Shown: positions 8,293 through 16,051, counted from the stretch's first letter. The stretch is DNA of 64,000 bases from Desulfitobacterium_A nosdiversum (GCF_049860565.1 NZ_CP172056.1:2294001-2358000); one strand, 5' to 3'. Notes: generated by a model from the sequence alone, not told the origin. A program made the numbers and translations.

Positions 8293-8862
8293 TTAAGCAT
8301 TATGGATTTGTTTATAAGATAAATTAATGATAGGAGATATTACTGAAATAAAATAACCTGAGAGTTCTTCTGGGGATTCTTCCATATTATTATCACTCCA
8401 CCATTTTATCATTTCAATGAAACTACCTGAGATATGATTGATAAGAAAATTTTTTGGAATACCTGTTTGTGTTTCGTTGTATGAAAAAAGGAAATATTGT
8501 TCAATTCGGCTATTTAAGTATCTTTTGAAATAGGTAGTAAGGAGTTCACTGCTATTGCTTGAAAATACACCTCTTATAATCTTTTGGTTTCCTTTTATGT
8601 GATATAAGATAGGCACTATGATAGAACAAGGAGTTGCATTATCCAAGGATAAATTACTGGAATGTATATTTTCAATAATATCGGTACACATAGCTTTCAG
8701 AAGTTCATCTTTAGTTTCAAAATGAGAATAAAAAGTACTCCGACCTATATTAGCATAATCTATTATTTCTTGTATTGTAATTTTGGAATATCTTTTTTTC
8801 AACAATAGTGAACTAAATGCATTGTAAATGGCATCTTTTGTTTTTTCGGTTCTTCGGTCCAT
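8293..8862 (-). CDS. TetR-family transcriptional regulator
   Basis: This 189-residue protein has a classical TetR N-terminal helix-turn-helix: TKDAIYNAFSSLL, then KITIQEIIDYANIGRSTFYSHFETKDELL (residues ~8-55). The C-terminal ligand domain is unlike any I recognise. ATG 8862 lies 17 bases from a perfect 22-base palindrome, which suggests autoregulation and control of the divergent methyltransferase. Confidence 0.85.
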   Translation of the reverse strand: MDRRTEKTKDAIYNAFSSLLLKKRYSKITIQEIIDYANIGRSTFYSHFETKDELLKAMCTDIIENIHSSNLSLDNATPCSIIVPILYHIKGNQKIIRGVFSSNSSELLTTYFKRYLNSRIEQYFLFSYNETQTGIPKNFLINHISGSFIEMIKWWSDNNMEESPEELSGYFISVISPIINLSYKQIHNA

Positions 8863-8878
8863 GCATTAAATCTCTTTC

Positions 8879-8902
8879 TGAACATTTGCGTGCAAATGTT
8901 CA
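8879..8902. promoter_or_regulatory. TetR operator palindrome
   Basis: TGAACATTTGC (8879-8889) and GCAAATGTTCA (8892-8902) form a perfect inverted repeat around a two-base centre. It lies immediately upstream of the TetR start at 8862 and in the divergent intergenic region, the normal place for a TetR operator. Confidence 0.75.
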
Positions 8903-9030
8903 ATAACGAATGTTTTATAATATTTGTTTCTTGTTTTAGATTATCAGATAAATTACCATATAACAAACAAAGTGTTCAATAATAAATAAATTGTATTAAA
9001 AAATAGGGTAAGTTAAAAGGAGTGGAAATT

Positions 9031-9627
9031 ATGCATATAATAAAAAGGGAAGTGAGGTTTGGCAATCGTGCTGATAAGTATGATAGCGGATTTGAAGGAA
9101 AGTTCTTGAGAAAATTCTATTGGCTGTTTATACAAAATATAAATATTCCATCAAATTCAAAGGTATTAGATGTAGCATGCGGTACAGGAGAATTACTTAA
9201 GCAAATGTATAATAGATTTAATATCTTGGGATATGGAATGGATATTGATGATAGAATGATTAATGTTGCAAAAGAAAAGTGTCCTCAAATGGATATAAGA
9301 CAGGCAAAATGTGATAAGATACCGTTTTCTAATCAGTCGTTTGATATTATTACAGTTTGTATGGCGTTTCACCATTTTGAAAACCGAAAGGAGTTTATTA
9401 ATGAGGTAGTTCGTGTAATTAAAGATGGCGGACAGATTTATATTGTGGAATTGAGACTTCCTGAAATAATTAGGAAAATTGCCAATACTATTATGTATCA
9501 TTTGAACATAGTAGGACACTTCTTTACTCCGAATGAAATATCCTCCGAATTTGAAAAGGTAGGAATTCAAGCAGATGGATGTGTTAAAGAAGGTTTAGTT
9601 CAAATAATTCGTTTGAAGCAGACATAG
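9031..9627 (+). CDS. Class I SAM-dependent methyltransferase
   Basis: I choose ATG 9031 because AAAGGAG (9016-9022) is eight bases upstream and would overlap the earlier GTG 9022. The 198-residue protein has motif I VLDVACGTGELL, the acidic GMDIDDRMI, motif PFSNQSFDIITVCMAFHHF and a C-terminal RVIKDGGQIYIVEL. This is the UbiE/Methyltransf_11 pattern. The substrate is unknown. It diverges from the TetR gene across a shared operator, so it may be induced by a small molecule. Confidence 0.82.
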   Translation: MHIIKREVRFGNRADKYDSGFEGKFLRKFYWLFIQNINIPSNSKVLDVACGTGELLKQMYNRFNILGYGMDIDDRMINVAKEKCPQMDIRQAKCDKIPFSNQSFDIITVCMAFHHFENRKEFINEVVRVIKDGGQIYIVELRLPEIIRKIANTIMYHLNIVGHFFTPNEISSEFEKVGIQADGCVKEGLVQIIRLKQT

Positions 9628-9700
9628 TTAGAATGAGGAATTGAATGCAATGTTTAAATTTGTATTATAATGAAATTGTAACTGCAGTTAATAGCTTACA

Positions 9701-9735
9701 TGGCACCAATGACAGGTGCTTTATCGAATGCCTCT
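9701..9735 (-). pseudogene. DUF255 fragment, copy C, with att-like core
   Basis: On minus, codons for EAFDKA (9735-9718) are joined directly to the CCTGTCATTGGTGCCA core (9717-9701). The ~17 codons that should lie between them are missing. The core TGGCACCAATGACAGGT is identical to copy A. Homology stops on both sides. This is the smallest of the four fragments. Confidence 0.6.
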
Positions 9736-9905
9736 AGATGGTGACTCCCGTACTTCCGGTATACCTGCGAAGTACAGCCGAAAACTAATACGCGTTGATT
9801 AAAATGATGTATTATGCTAACATTTATATAGTTTTCTAGGGTTCCGCAGTTTATAACTGGCTGGTCCGAGAGAAAACGCACAGAGCACTGTGTACACGGA
9901 AGGAT

Positions 9906-9947
9906 AAAAGCCAGGGAGATATTATTATAATATTTCTTTTGGCTTTT
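9906..9947 (+). terminator. Hairpin, probable terminator
   Basis: AAAAGCCA pairs with TGGCTTTT at the base, with inner pairing of GATATTA and TAATATT. T-rich sequence follows. It lies in the 390-base gap between the methyltransferase and the NimA-like gene. Confidence 0.55.
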
Positions 9948-10018
9948 TATTTTAACTTACTCCCGAGATTGTTGCTGTGCAATATTAAAATCAATAAGAA
10001 TCAAAATGAGGTGTGTTA

Positions 10019-10507
10019 ATGTTTAGAGAAATGAGAAGGAAAAAACAATTATTGTCTGAAGAAGAGACAAGAGAGATTATGAAGGTTCACTCATCAGGGG
10101 TGCTGGCTGTAACAGGTGATGACGGCTATCCGTACACCGTTCCGATTAGCTACACTTATGCAGACGGTATACTTTATTTCCACTGCGCGAAGGAGGGCCA
10201 CAAGATCGATGCAATCATGCGGAATGACAAGGTGTCCTTCTGCGTCATTGATAAGGATGAGGTCATCCAGGAAACCTTCACGACTCATTTCCGTAGTGTC
10301 GTCGCCTTTGGCAGAGCCAGGATTCTGACGGAAGACAGTGATAGGAGAGTCGCACTTGAAAGCCTTGTCGAAAAGTATTCTCCGGACTATATTCAGGAAG
10401 GGCAGAAGGAAATCAAGAAAGACTGGGAGAGAGTCTGTCTGGTGGAGGTCAAGATTGAGCATATGACTGGCAAGGCAGCCATAGAAATTGTCAAAAATAA
10501 AGAGTGA
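10019..10507 (+). CDS. NimA-like pyridoxamine 5'-phosphate oxidase-family protein
   Basis: The 162-residue protein starts at ATG 10019, with GAGGTG in front, in preference to GTG 10013. It begins MRRKKQLLSEEETREI and continues with a split-barrel flavin fold (SGVLAVTGDDGYPYTVPISY, ILYFHCAKEGHKIDAI, KVSFCVIDKDEVI). This matches the NimA/5-nitroimidazole-resistance type of flavin reductase and its many uncharacterised relatives. Its codons look richer in GC than the surroundings, which fits recent acquisition. Its natural substrate is unknown. Confidence 0.82.
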   Translation: MFREMRRKKQLLSEEETREIMKVHSSGVLAVTGDDGYPYTVPISYTYADGILYFHCAKEGHKIDAIMRNDKVSFCVIDKDEVIQETFTTHFRSVVAFGRARILTEDSDRRVALESLVEKYSPDYIQEGQKEIKKDWERVCLVEVKIEHMTGKAAIEIVKNKE

Positions 10508-10560
10508 TAAACCTGGTACGAGATTAAATGCTATTCCAATTCAAATCATAGGCTCCACTT

Positions 10561-10779
10561 TCCAAAAAGTCAAAGATCAACAAAGGGCAGCCTCCCCGTT
10601 ACTACCTTTCCGAAACTCACCCCTATATTATAGAGCCGGAAATCTGGGAGTGCGTCCAATTGGAAATAAAAAGCAGAAGCGAATATGCAAAAAAGCATCA
10701 TGCTATATCGAACCGGAGTACCCATAACACACTTATGGTGGGAAGAGTGATTTGCAAGGAATGCTTGTACTGCTCGTAA
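10561..10779 (+). pseudogene. Serine recombinase remnant, middle part
   Basis: The frame of 10579 reads NKGQPPRYYLSETHPYIIEP, then EIWECVQLEIKSRS, and VGRVICKECLYCS before a stop at 10777. This is the Recombinase domain plus the first half of the zinc ribbon of a large serine recombinase; the usual forms are close to N-x-G-x-x-x-YYV-x-x-x-HPAII and G-x-I-x-CGECG. Neither the catalytic resolvase domain nor the C-terminus is present. It sits between att-like cores C and D. Confidence 0.65.
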
Positions 10780-10863
10780 CAAGCTTCATCATCCTGAGGA
10801 AAGGGACAATGAAATCGTGTTTGTTTTGAAGACATTGGTTGGTATGAGAGTTTTTTGATAAAT

Positions 10864-10905
10864 GAAATGCCGGTTGGAGTTTGGCTAACTTCGACCGGCA
10901 TTTTT
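10864..10905 (+). terminator. Terminator
   Basis: AAATGCCGGT pairs with ACCGGCATTT and a T run follows. It lies between the recombinase remnant and the convergent ArsR gene. Confidence 0.7.
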
Positions 10906-10936
10906 CAGTCTGGCTGTGCAAGGAAAAATAACTTAT

Positions 10937-11245
10937 TTAAGAATGAATTACAGCAGCTAATACAGATTCTAGTAATCCAGGGAAGCGAACATCTAGGTCA
11001 GCATTGCGAAGCGAATAAAAATGTTGAGTTCCTTCGATACGAACGTTAGTTAGACCCGATTCACGCAGTACTTTTATATGATGAGATAGCGTCGATTTTG
11101 GAATTGTGAGTGCGAGTGAATTACAAGACAGTTCCTTATTTTTAGCTAATTTAGTAACGATATCTAAACGAGTGGGATCACTAAGCGCGTAAAGAACCGA
11201 TGTCAAATTAATATCATTGATATTTGGATGAAATGGTTGTTTCAA
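10937..11245 (-). CDS. ArsR-family winged-helix regulator
   Basis: This 102-residue protein has the ArsR fold: LYALSDPTRLDIVTKLAK, then LALTIPKSTLSHHIKVLRESGL as the recognition helix, and VRIEGTQHFYSLR as the wing. There is no CxC metal motif of the ArsR/SmtB type, so it is more likely a sensor of something other than a metal. It diverges from the acyl-CoA dehydrogenase gene and probably controls it. Confidence 0.85.
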   Translation of the reverse strand: MKQPFHPNINDINLTSVLYALSDPTRLDIVTKLAKNKELSCNSLALTIPKSTLSHHIKVLRESGLTNVRIEGTQHFYSLRNADLDVRFPGLLESVLAAVIHS

Positions 11246-11274
11246 ATCTGTTCACCGCCGTATTAAATAATATA

Positions 11275-11335
11275 TTGCAATTATATCACACTGCATGCTA
11301 TAATTCTATTGTTCCATTATAATAGAACATTAGAA
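11275..11335 (+). promoter_or_regulatory. Promoter and inverted-repeat operator for the acyl-CoA dehydrogenase
   Basis: TTGCAA (11275-11280) and TATAAT (11299-11304) are 18 bases apart. TTCTATTGTTC (11304-11314) and GAACATTAGAA (11325-11335) form an inverted repeat with one mismatch that starts at the -10 box. This is a repressing position for the divergent ArsR protein. Confidence 0.6.
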
Positions 11336-11407
11336 CATTGGAATGATAGGAAGTTGTCAAAGCGCTTCTAGGTTTCCAACATAATAAAAATTTGAGGAGA
11401 GATCAGT

Positions 11408-12547
11408 GTGAAATTTGAATTAACTGAAATCCAAAGCTTAATCCAAAACACCGTTCGGGAGTTTGCACAAACGGCAGTCGCACCGATTGCGGCGGAAATC
11501 GACCGCAGTCACCGTTTTCCGGAAGAATTACTTCCCAAATTGGCAGAGCTGAATTTAATGGGTGTACCTTATCCGGAAGAAGTCGGTGGTGCCGGAGCAG
11601 ATTATGTGAGCTATCTCATCACGATCGAAGAGCTTGCACGTGCTTGTGCCAGTACGGCAGCCATCGTTTCCGTCCACACCTCATTGGGAACATGGCCGAT
11701 TTATCAGTTTGGCAATCAAGTACAACAAGAAAAGTATGTTAAAAAACTGGCCAGTGGGGAATGGCTTGGTGCTTTTGCTTTAACAGAGCCTAGTGCCGGT
11801 ACGGATGCTGCTTCGGCTAAAACTACTGCAGTTTTGGATGGAGATGAGTGGGTTATTAATGGTTCGAAACAGTTCATCACCAATGGAAGCAAAGCAGATT
11901 CCTATGTCATTATCGCATTGACGGATCCTAGCAAAGGAACCAAAGGTATGGGTGCTTTCATCGTTGAAAAAGGTACACCCGGTTTCACTTTCGGTGAACC
12001 CGAACACAAAATGGGAATCAAAGCATCTTGCACCACACCCCTTTACTTCAACGATTGTCGGATACCTGAGGATGCAATCCTCGGTGAACCCGGACAAGGC
12101 TTTAAGATTGCTATGCAAACTTTGGACGGTGGACGGATGGGAATTGCTGCCCAAGCCCTCGGAATCGCTCAAGGTGCTTTAGATGCCGCCGTGAAATATG
12201 CCAAAGAACGTGTCCAATTCGGCAAACCGATTGCCAGCCAACAAGCAATTCAATGGATGATTGCCGATATGGCAACTCGCATTGAGGCTTCTCGCTTTTT
12301 GGTATACCGTGCAGCCTGGAATAAGGACAATGGCCTTCCATACAGCAAAGAAGCAGCTATGGCGAAAGTATATGCCGCGGAAACGGCAAACTTTGTTGCA
12401 AATAGAGCAGTGCAAGTTCATGGCGGCTATGGTTTTACAGAGCACTATCCGGTTGAGAGAGCAGTGCGTGATGCTAAAATTACCGAAATCTATGAAGGAA
12501 CGTCCGAAGTTCAACGGATGGTCATTGCAGGAAGCCTTCTTCGTTAA
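11408..12547 (+). CDS. Acyl-CoA dehydrogenase (short-chain type)
   Basis: The 379-residue protein has full family length. Signature segments are GAFALTEPSAGTDAAS with WVINGSKQFITN (FAD and substrate binding), QFGKPIASQQAIQWMIADM, VHGGYGFTEHYPVER and, near the C-terminus, the catalytic-base segment EIYEGTSEVQR. These are typical of butyryl-CoA/short-chain enzymes. The start is GTG 11408 after GAGGAGAG. No etfAB genes are nearby, so it would rely on electron-transfer flavoprotein from elsewhere. It is a single gene under an ArsR-type operator. Confidence 0.9.
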   Translation: MKFELTEIQSLIQNTVREFAQTAVAPIAAEIDRSHRFPEELLPKLAELNLMGVPYPEEVGGAGADYVSYLITIEELARACASTAAIVSVHTSLGTWPIYQFGNQVQQEKYVKKLASGEWLGAFALTEPSAGTDAASAKTTAVLDGDEWVINGSKQFITNGSKADSYVIIALTDPSKGTKGMGAFIVEKGTPGFTFGEPEHKMGIKASCTTPLYFNDCRIPEDAILGEPGQGFKIAMQTLDGGRMGIAAQALGIAQGALDAAVKYAKERVQFGKPIASQQAIQWMIADMATRIEASRFLVYRAAWNKDNGLPYSKEAAMAKVYAAETANFVANRAVQVHGGYGFTEHYPVERAVRDAKITEIYEGTSEVQRMVIAGSLLR

Positions 12548-12714
12548 TTTTAGGGTTCTGTTGACTATTCGAAATGTTCAACACGATAAATAAGATATTC
12601 TATGCAAATTCTATAAAACAAGAGAAAATCAAAGCAAATACCAAGATATTATAGGGAAAATTTTAATATCAAATTCTAAAATTATCCAAATTCATGTATG
12701 GTCATGTATATAAA

Positions 12715-12749
12715 AAACGGGTTTAGCGATTACAAAGCTAGACCCGTTT
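12715..12749 (-). terminator. 13-bp hairpin at element end, copy 2
   Basis: AAACGGGTTTAGC (12715-12727) and GCTAGACCCGTTT (12737-12749) pair with one G-T. The copy at 7934 has the same stem, the flanking bases TC-CCAATT, and the same 28-base distance to its att-like core. Confidence 0.7.
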
Positions 12750-12777
12750 TCTTCCAATTTGTTTACAGTAATAAGAG

Positions 12778-12904
12778 TGCCACCAATGACAAGTAGCCTT
12801 AACTATAATCAACACTAGGAATACCCAATAGATAAGAATATTGGTTTATCTTCTTGCTTAGCTTTATCAAAAGCTTCACTGCTCCACGGAAGCCAGTTTA
12901 CAGG
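12778..12904 (-). pseudogene. DUF255 5' fragment, copy D, with 23-nt insertion and att-like core
   Basis: Reading minus from 12904, PVNWLPWSSEAFDKA and KPIFLSIGYS are followed by TAG. Twenty-three extra bases (12795-12817) then separate them from ACTTGTCATTGG (the TCHW codons). The insertion is at the same codon junction as the 41-nt insertion in copy A. Both insertions start TAGT and contain ATTATAG. The second Cys codon has become Trp (TGG TGG CAC). The core is TGCCACCAATGACAAGT at 12778-12794. Homology ends on the left at 12777, and the true 5' end is replaced at ~12905 by the TetR operator region. Confidence 0.7.
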
Positions 12905-12906
12905 AA

Positions 12907-12954
12907 TTGACCATTGGTCAAAAATATACTACAATAAATTTGACCAATGGTCAA
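12907..12954 (+). promoter_or_regulatory. Twin TetR operators
   Basis: TTGACCATTGGTCAA (12907-12921) and TTGACCAATGGTCAA (12940-12954) are two 15-base palindromes with centres 33 bases apart, three helical turns. The second ends six bases before the AAAGGAG of the TetR gene. The arrangement strongly implies autoregulation. Confidence 0.8.
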
Positions 12955-12968
12955 AAAAAGGAGACGCT

Positions 12969-13652
12969 ATGACTGGTAAAACAAATAAATCGATAGAGCG
13001 CAAACAAGAAATACTACGTGTTGCACAGAAGCTTTTTAATATTAAAGGGTTTCAAGAAACCTCAATTAATGACATTATGAAAACTGTTGGTGCAGCCAAG
13101 GGGGTATTCTATTACTATTTTGAGACTAAAGACCAGGTGCTTGATACTTTGGTCGAGCAGAATATTAATGAAATAGTAGATGGTATGGTTCAAGTAGTGA
13201 GCAATCCTGACTTGAATGCTACACAAAAGCTAAAATATATGTTGCGGGAAGAGTTTAGAGTAAGTACTAGTAGAAACGACTTTAATAATCATCTTCACAA
13301 TATCAAGAATGTTGATATGCACCAGAGAATTATGGTGAGTATGGTAGAAAAGATAGCTCCAATATTTAGCCAAGTTGTAAAACAGGGCGTTTTAGAGGGA
13401 ACGTTTAAAACGGAATATCCGTTAGAAGTTTGTGAAATTGTTATTGCCGGAGTTCATTTTATTTCTGATTTAGGTATCTTTCATTTGAGTAGGGAGCAAT
13501 ACATAAAAAGAATTAAGGCATCAGAAGAAATTATTGAAAAGGCGTTAGGTGTTGAAGAGGGAAGTTTTAACTTTCTAAGTGAAATGCTTAAGGAGACTCC
13601 TGATAGAATTATGGATGCGAAAGCAATCAAGGAGCATTACGATGAGATATAA
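12969..13652 (+). CDS. TetR-family transcriptional regulator
   Basis: The 227-residue protein starts at ATG 12969, after AAAGGAG. The N-terminus (ILRVAQKLFNIKGFQETSI, then DIMKTVGAAKGVFYYYFETKDQVLDTL) is a canonical TetR helix-turn-helix with the YYYF motif. The C-terminal domain is not diagnostic. It overlaps the next gene by 11 bases and presumably represses the two-gene operon through the twin palindromes upstream. Confidence 0.9.
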   Translation: MTGKTNKSIERKQEILRVAQKLFNIKGFQETSINDIMKTVGAAKGVFYYYFETKDQVLDTLVEQNINEIVDGMVQVVSNPDLNATQKLKYMLREEFRVSTSRNDFNNHLHNIKNVDMHQRIMVSMVEKIAPIFSQVVKQGVLEGTFKTEYPLEVCEIVIAGVHFISDLGIFHLSREQYIKRIKASEEIIEKALGVEEGSFNFLSEMLKETPDRIMDAKAIKEHYDEI

Positions 13653-14478
13653 AAGAGCATTTATTGCTATAACATCATTAATTGTATTAGCTTCTGTAAC
13701 TATATTAGCTATTCTAAATATATATGGTAAATCAACGAATAAAAACAGCGGCTGCTTTGGAGGAGGGTGTTCAGGTTGTAACGGATGTAGTAATAAGGGA
13801 AGAGTAAACATCACTTATTATAAATCCAAAGAGAGCCAACTGTTGGATACATTGAATAATTATCAGAAGATATTTAAGAATGAACTAAGGAAATCAAACT
13901 CAGAAGAAGAAATTTTTAGTATAGCAAAGGAGACTAAAGAAGAATTTGTAAGGTTGATTCCACAGATACCCTATATAGGTGGTGACGCAAATTCTATGAC
14001 AGAAGATATTGAGCGAGCTGCAATGGTACTGGCATTATATAAAGTGGAAAGCAGGCATGGAAAATCAGCAGATGAAGTTGGTGAGATAGTAGTTAACGCT
14101 ATAAAAGACGAAATGTCTAAATACCCTAAATGGTTAATGAGATTTAATGGAAGGAAATTTTTCACAAATACATATATTGAAAAGGTAAGAAAAGAGGCCG
14201 AAGTGTCTCAGATAAGACAATATTCAGGGGCATGGGTGACTGATTTTATAAAAGGTAATGGTAAGGATTTTGATTATGGCTTTAATCATCAGGAATGTGG
14301 GATAGTTAAATTCTTTCATGAGCAGAATGCCGAGGAGCTTACTCCCTATTTATGTGAATTGGATTTTATATATAGTGATGCCATGGATGAAGGATTAGTC
14401 CGTACAAGCACATTGGCTGAAGGCGGAGAGTATTGCGATTTTCGATATAAGAGAGTAGAGAATAGGAAGTCGGATTAA
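13642..14478 (+). CDS. Membrane-anchored ATC-hydrolase-family protein with Cys/Gly-rich linker
   Basis: I take ATG 13642 (AAGGAG at 13629-13634) as the start, giving 278 residues. Residues ~5-27 are a membrane helix. A short Cys/Gly segment (CFGGGCSGCNGCS, residues ~37-49) follows. The C-terminal half (GFNHQECGIVKFFHEQ, TPYLCELDFIYSDAMDEGLV, RTSTLAEGGEYCDFRYKR) matches the L-2-amino-thiazoline-4-carboxylate hydrolase family (ATC_hydrolase). In Pseudomonas this family opens a thiazoline ring on the way to cysteine. Most clostridial members are of unknown substrate. The linker with five Cys could bind metal. Confidence 0.75.
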   Translation: MRYKRAFIAITSLIVLASVTILAILNIYGKSTNKNSGCFGGGCSGCNGCSNKGRVNITYYKSKESQLLDTLNNYQKIFKNELRKSNSEEEIFSIAKETKEEFVRLIPQIPYIGGDANSMTEDIERAAMVLALYKVESRHGKSADEVGEIVVNAIKDEMSKYPKWLMRFNGRKFFTNTYIEKVRKEAEVSQIRQYSGAWVTDFIKGNGKDFDYGFNHQECGIVKFFHEQNAEELTPYLCELDFIYSDAMDEGLVRTSTLAEGGEYCDFRYKRVENRKSD

Positions 14479-14613
14479 ATAATGTTTATTACAATAATGA
14501 TTTGACAAAACGAACCAAAACCTTGTAGAAACTAACTTTTCACTATCTTTTTACCAAATTTGTCCCGATAATTATCTTAAATTTTCTTAATTTCGAATCG
14601 ATTTTACATTTTA

Positions 14614-14642
14614 TTGCCAAGTTCTAGCTAAAGATCTATAAT
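14614..14642 (+). promoter_or_regulatory. Promoter for the CBS-GGDEF operon
   Basis: TTGCCA (14614-14619) and TATAAT (14637-14642) are 17 bases apart. The predicted start (~14649) leaves a ~125-base leader before the gene at 14776. The leader contains AGTTTA/TAAACT and similar pairings, but no riboswitch that I can name. Confidence 0.6.
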
Positions 14643-14775
14643 AGTTTAGAGATATTTATCATAAACTAAGGATTAATGAAGAAATGTTGGTTGCGACAAA
14701 GGTAAACTCTAAAAACGGATTATTTTGATAGTTTAGCTTTGGTGCAGTTAATTACATGAAAAGTGGAGGTTTTTC

Positions 14776-15123
14776 ATGGGAAGTATGGAAAAGTCAACCA
14801 AAGCAGAAATTCATATGAGCCTATCAGAATTTGAAATGCCACCAATGCAGGATGTTTTGATCGTGGGCCGAAAGGCCCCCATCGGCCCGGAAGCAGCCAA
14901 AAGAATGGTTGATGCTCTTAGCCCGGACCAGTATAAAATCATTAAGGTAGATCACCCTGTAATTGAAGCTATCGTAATACGTAATGCGATTTTAAATATG
15001 ATACCGGAAGACAAATTAAGTGAACATATTTTGGAGGAGGGAGAAAGGATTGTTGATGCAAGTATGATCATTAAAGTACAGCTAAATATAATTTTGCATG
15101 TCAGCAAATCTATTGATCTATGA
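14776..15123 (+). CDS. Hypothetical protein upstream of diguanylate cyclase
   Basis: This 115-residue soluble protein follows GTGGAGG. It contains PPMQDVLIVGRKAPIGPEAAKRMVDAL and ends in a mainly hydrophobic strand region. I recognise no family. Its stop overlaps the ATG of the CBS-GGDEF gene (ATGA), so the two are translationally coupled. It may modulate or partner the cyclase. Confidence 0.7.
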   Translation: MGSMEKSTKAEIHMSLSEFEMPPMQDVLIVGRKAPIGPEAAKRMVDALSPDQYKIIKVDHPVIEAIVIRNAILNMIPEDKLSEHILEEGERIVDASMIIKVQLNIILHVSKSIDL

Positions 15124-15986
15124 TACAAATTATGCGCGTTTCAGATATTTATAGTAAGGAATTTTTTTCGGTCGATGTATTAGAAGGTGTATCCAAGACG
15201 AGATCTCTTATTTTAGAAACCGGAATTAGCGCTTGTCCGGTTCTAGATAATGGAAATTTGGTTGGAGTAATTACAGTTAAGGATTTATTGAAAGCACACC
15301 CCAACAGAATCATTGCTGATGCTATGAATCGGGAACTGGTGACAGTTCCTTTAGAAATGCCCCTTTGGCAAGTACAAGATATTTTTGATAAAACAGGATT
15401 AGATGTTTTAGTAGTTCGGGAAAGAGAACAGATATGCGGCATATTATCCCGCAACATGCTTGATATTGAATTAGGGCCTCACACCGATTTGTTAACAGGA
15501 CTTTATAAAAGTGATTATATATATTATCAGGGTGCCCGATTGTTAGAAAAAGGACAAGAAATTTGTATCGTTTTTATGGACTTAAATAACTTTGGTATAA
15601 TTGATAAAACATATGGACATATAACAGGGGATACTATCTTAGTTGAAGTGAGTAAGATTCTAAAAGAAAATATTCCTCCTGAAGCTTTTCTATGCCGATT
15701 TGGCGGGGATGAGTTTGTTGTTTTATTACCAGTATACTTAGATGAAGGAGTTTCCTTAGCCTACAAACTGGCTGAAACAGTAGATAGGCACAGTTTTTCC
15801 AACGGTATCGAGGTTAGTATTTCTGCAGGAGTAATTGGGGGACGACGGAAGCACGAACGTATTACCGATCCATGGGATACTATCGAAAATCTAATGAATA
15901 TTGCCAGCTTGCATTCGACAAAAGCCAAAAAAGGTAATACAATACTTTCCATAGCTGATTTTCAGGATTTAAATGAAATTGCTTAA
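15120..15986 (+). CDS. CBS-domain diguanylate cyclase
   Basis: The 288-residue protein begins with a CBS pair (residues ~5-115; FFSVDVLEGVSKTRSLIL, GISACPVLDNGNLVGVITVKDLL, TVPLEMPLWQVQDIF). A GGDEF domain follows from HTDLLTGLY (~122) through IVFMDLNNFGIID to the active-site FGGDEFVVLLP. CBS pairs bind adenosine nucleotides, so c-di-GMP synthesis may respond to energy state. No RxxD inhibitory site is evident at five residues before GGDEF (the residues there are AFLCRF). ATG 15132 is a possible later start. No membrane segment. Confidence 0.88.
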   Translation: MIQIMRVSDIYSKEFFSVDVLEGVSKTRSLILETGISACPVLDNGNLVGVITVKDLLKAHPNRIIADAMNRELVTVPLEMPLWQVQDIFDKTGLDVLVVREREQICGILSRNMLDIELGPHTDLLTGLYKSDYIYYQGARLLEKGQEICIVFMDLNNFGIIDKTYGHITGDTILVEVSKILKENIPPEAFLCRFGGDEFVVLLPVYLDEGVSLAYKLAETVDRHSFSNGIEVSISAGVIGGRRKHERITDPWDTIENLMNIASLHSTKAKKGNTILSIADFQDLNEIA

Positions 15987-16051
15987 GTTCAATTGTTGTA
16001 ACGAGTTCTATAATAAGGTGTAGTTTCGAGTATTACATAAGAAGATAGCCT

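Noticed and set aside
9696..9881. 61-codon frame on minus covering DUF255 copy C
   Set aside because: Only ~35 bases are DUF255-derived. The rest is unrelated and has no start signal, so I list only the fragment.
13579..13641. N-terminal extension of the ATC-hydrolase-like frame
   Set aside because: It lies inside the TetR gene. ATG 13642 with AAGGAG gives a normal signal-anchor start.
14649..14775. c-di-GMP riboswitch in the leader of the CBS-GGDEF operon
   Set aside because: I could not find the conserved GEMM core. The leader shows only short AT-rich pairings.
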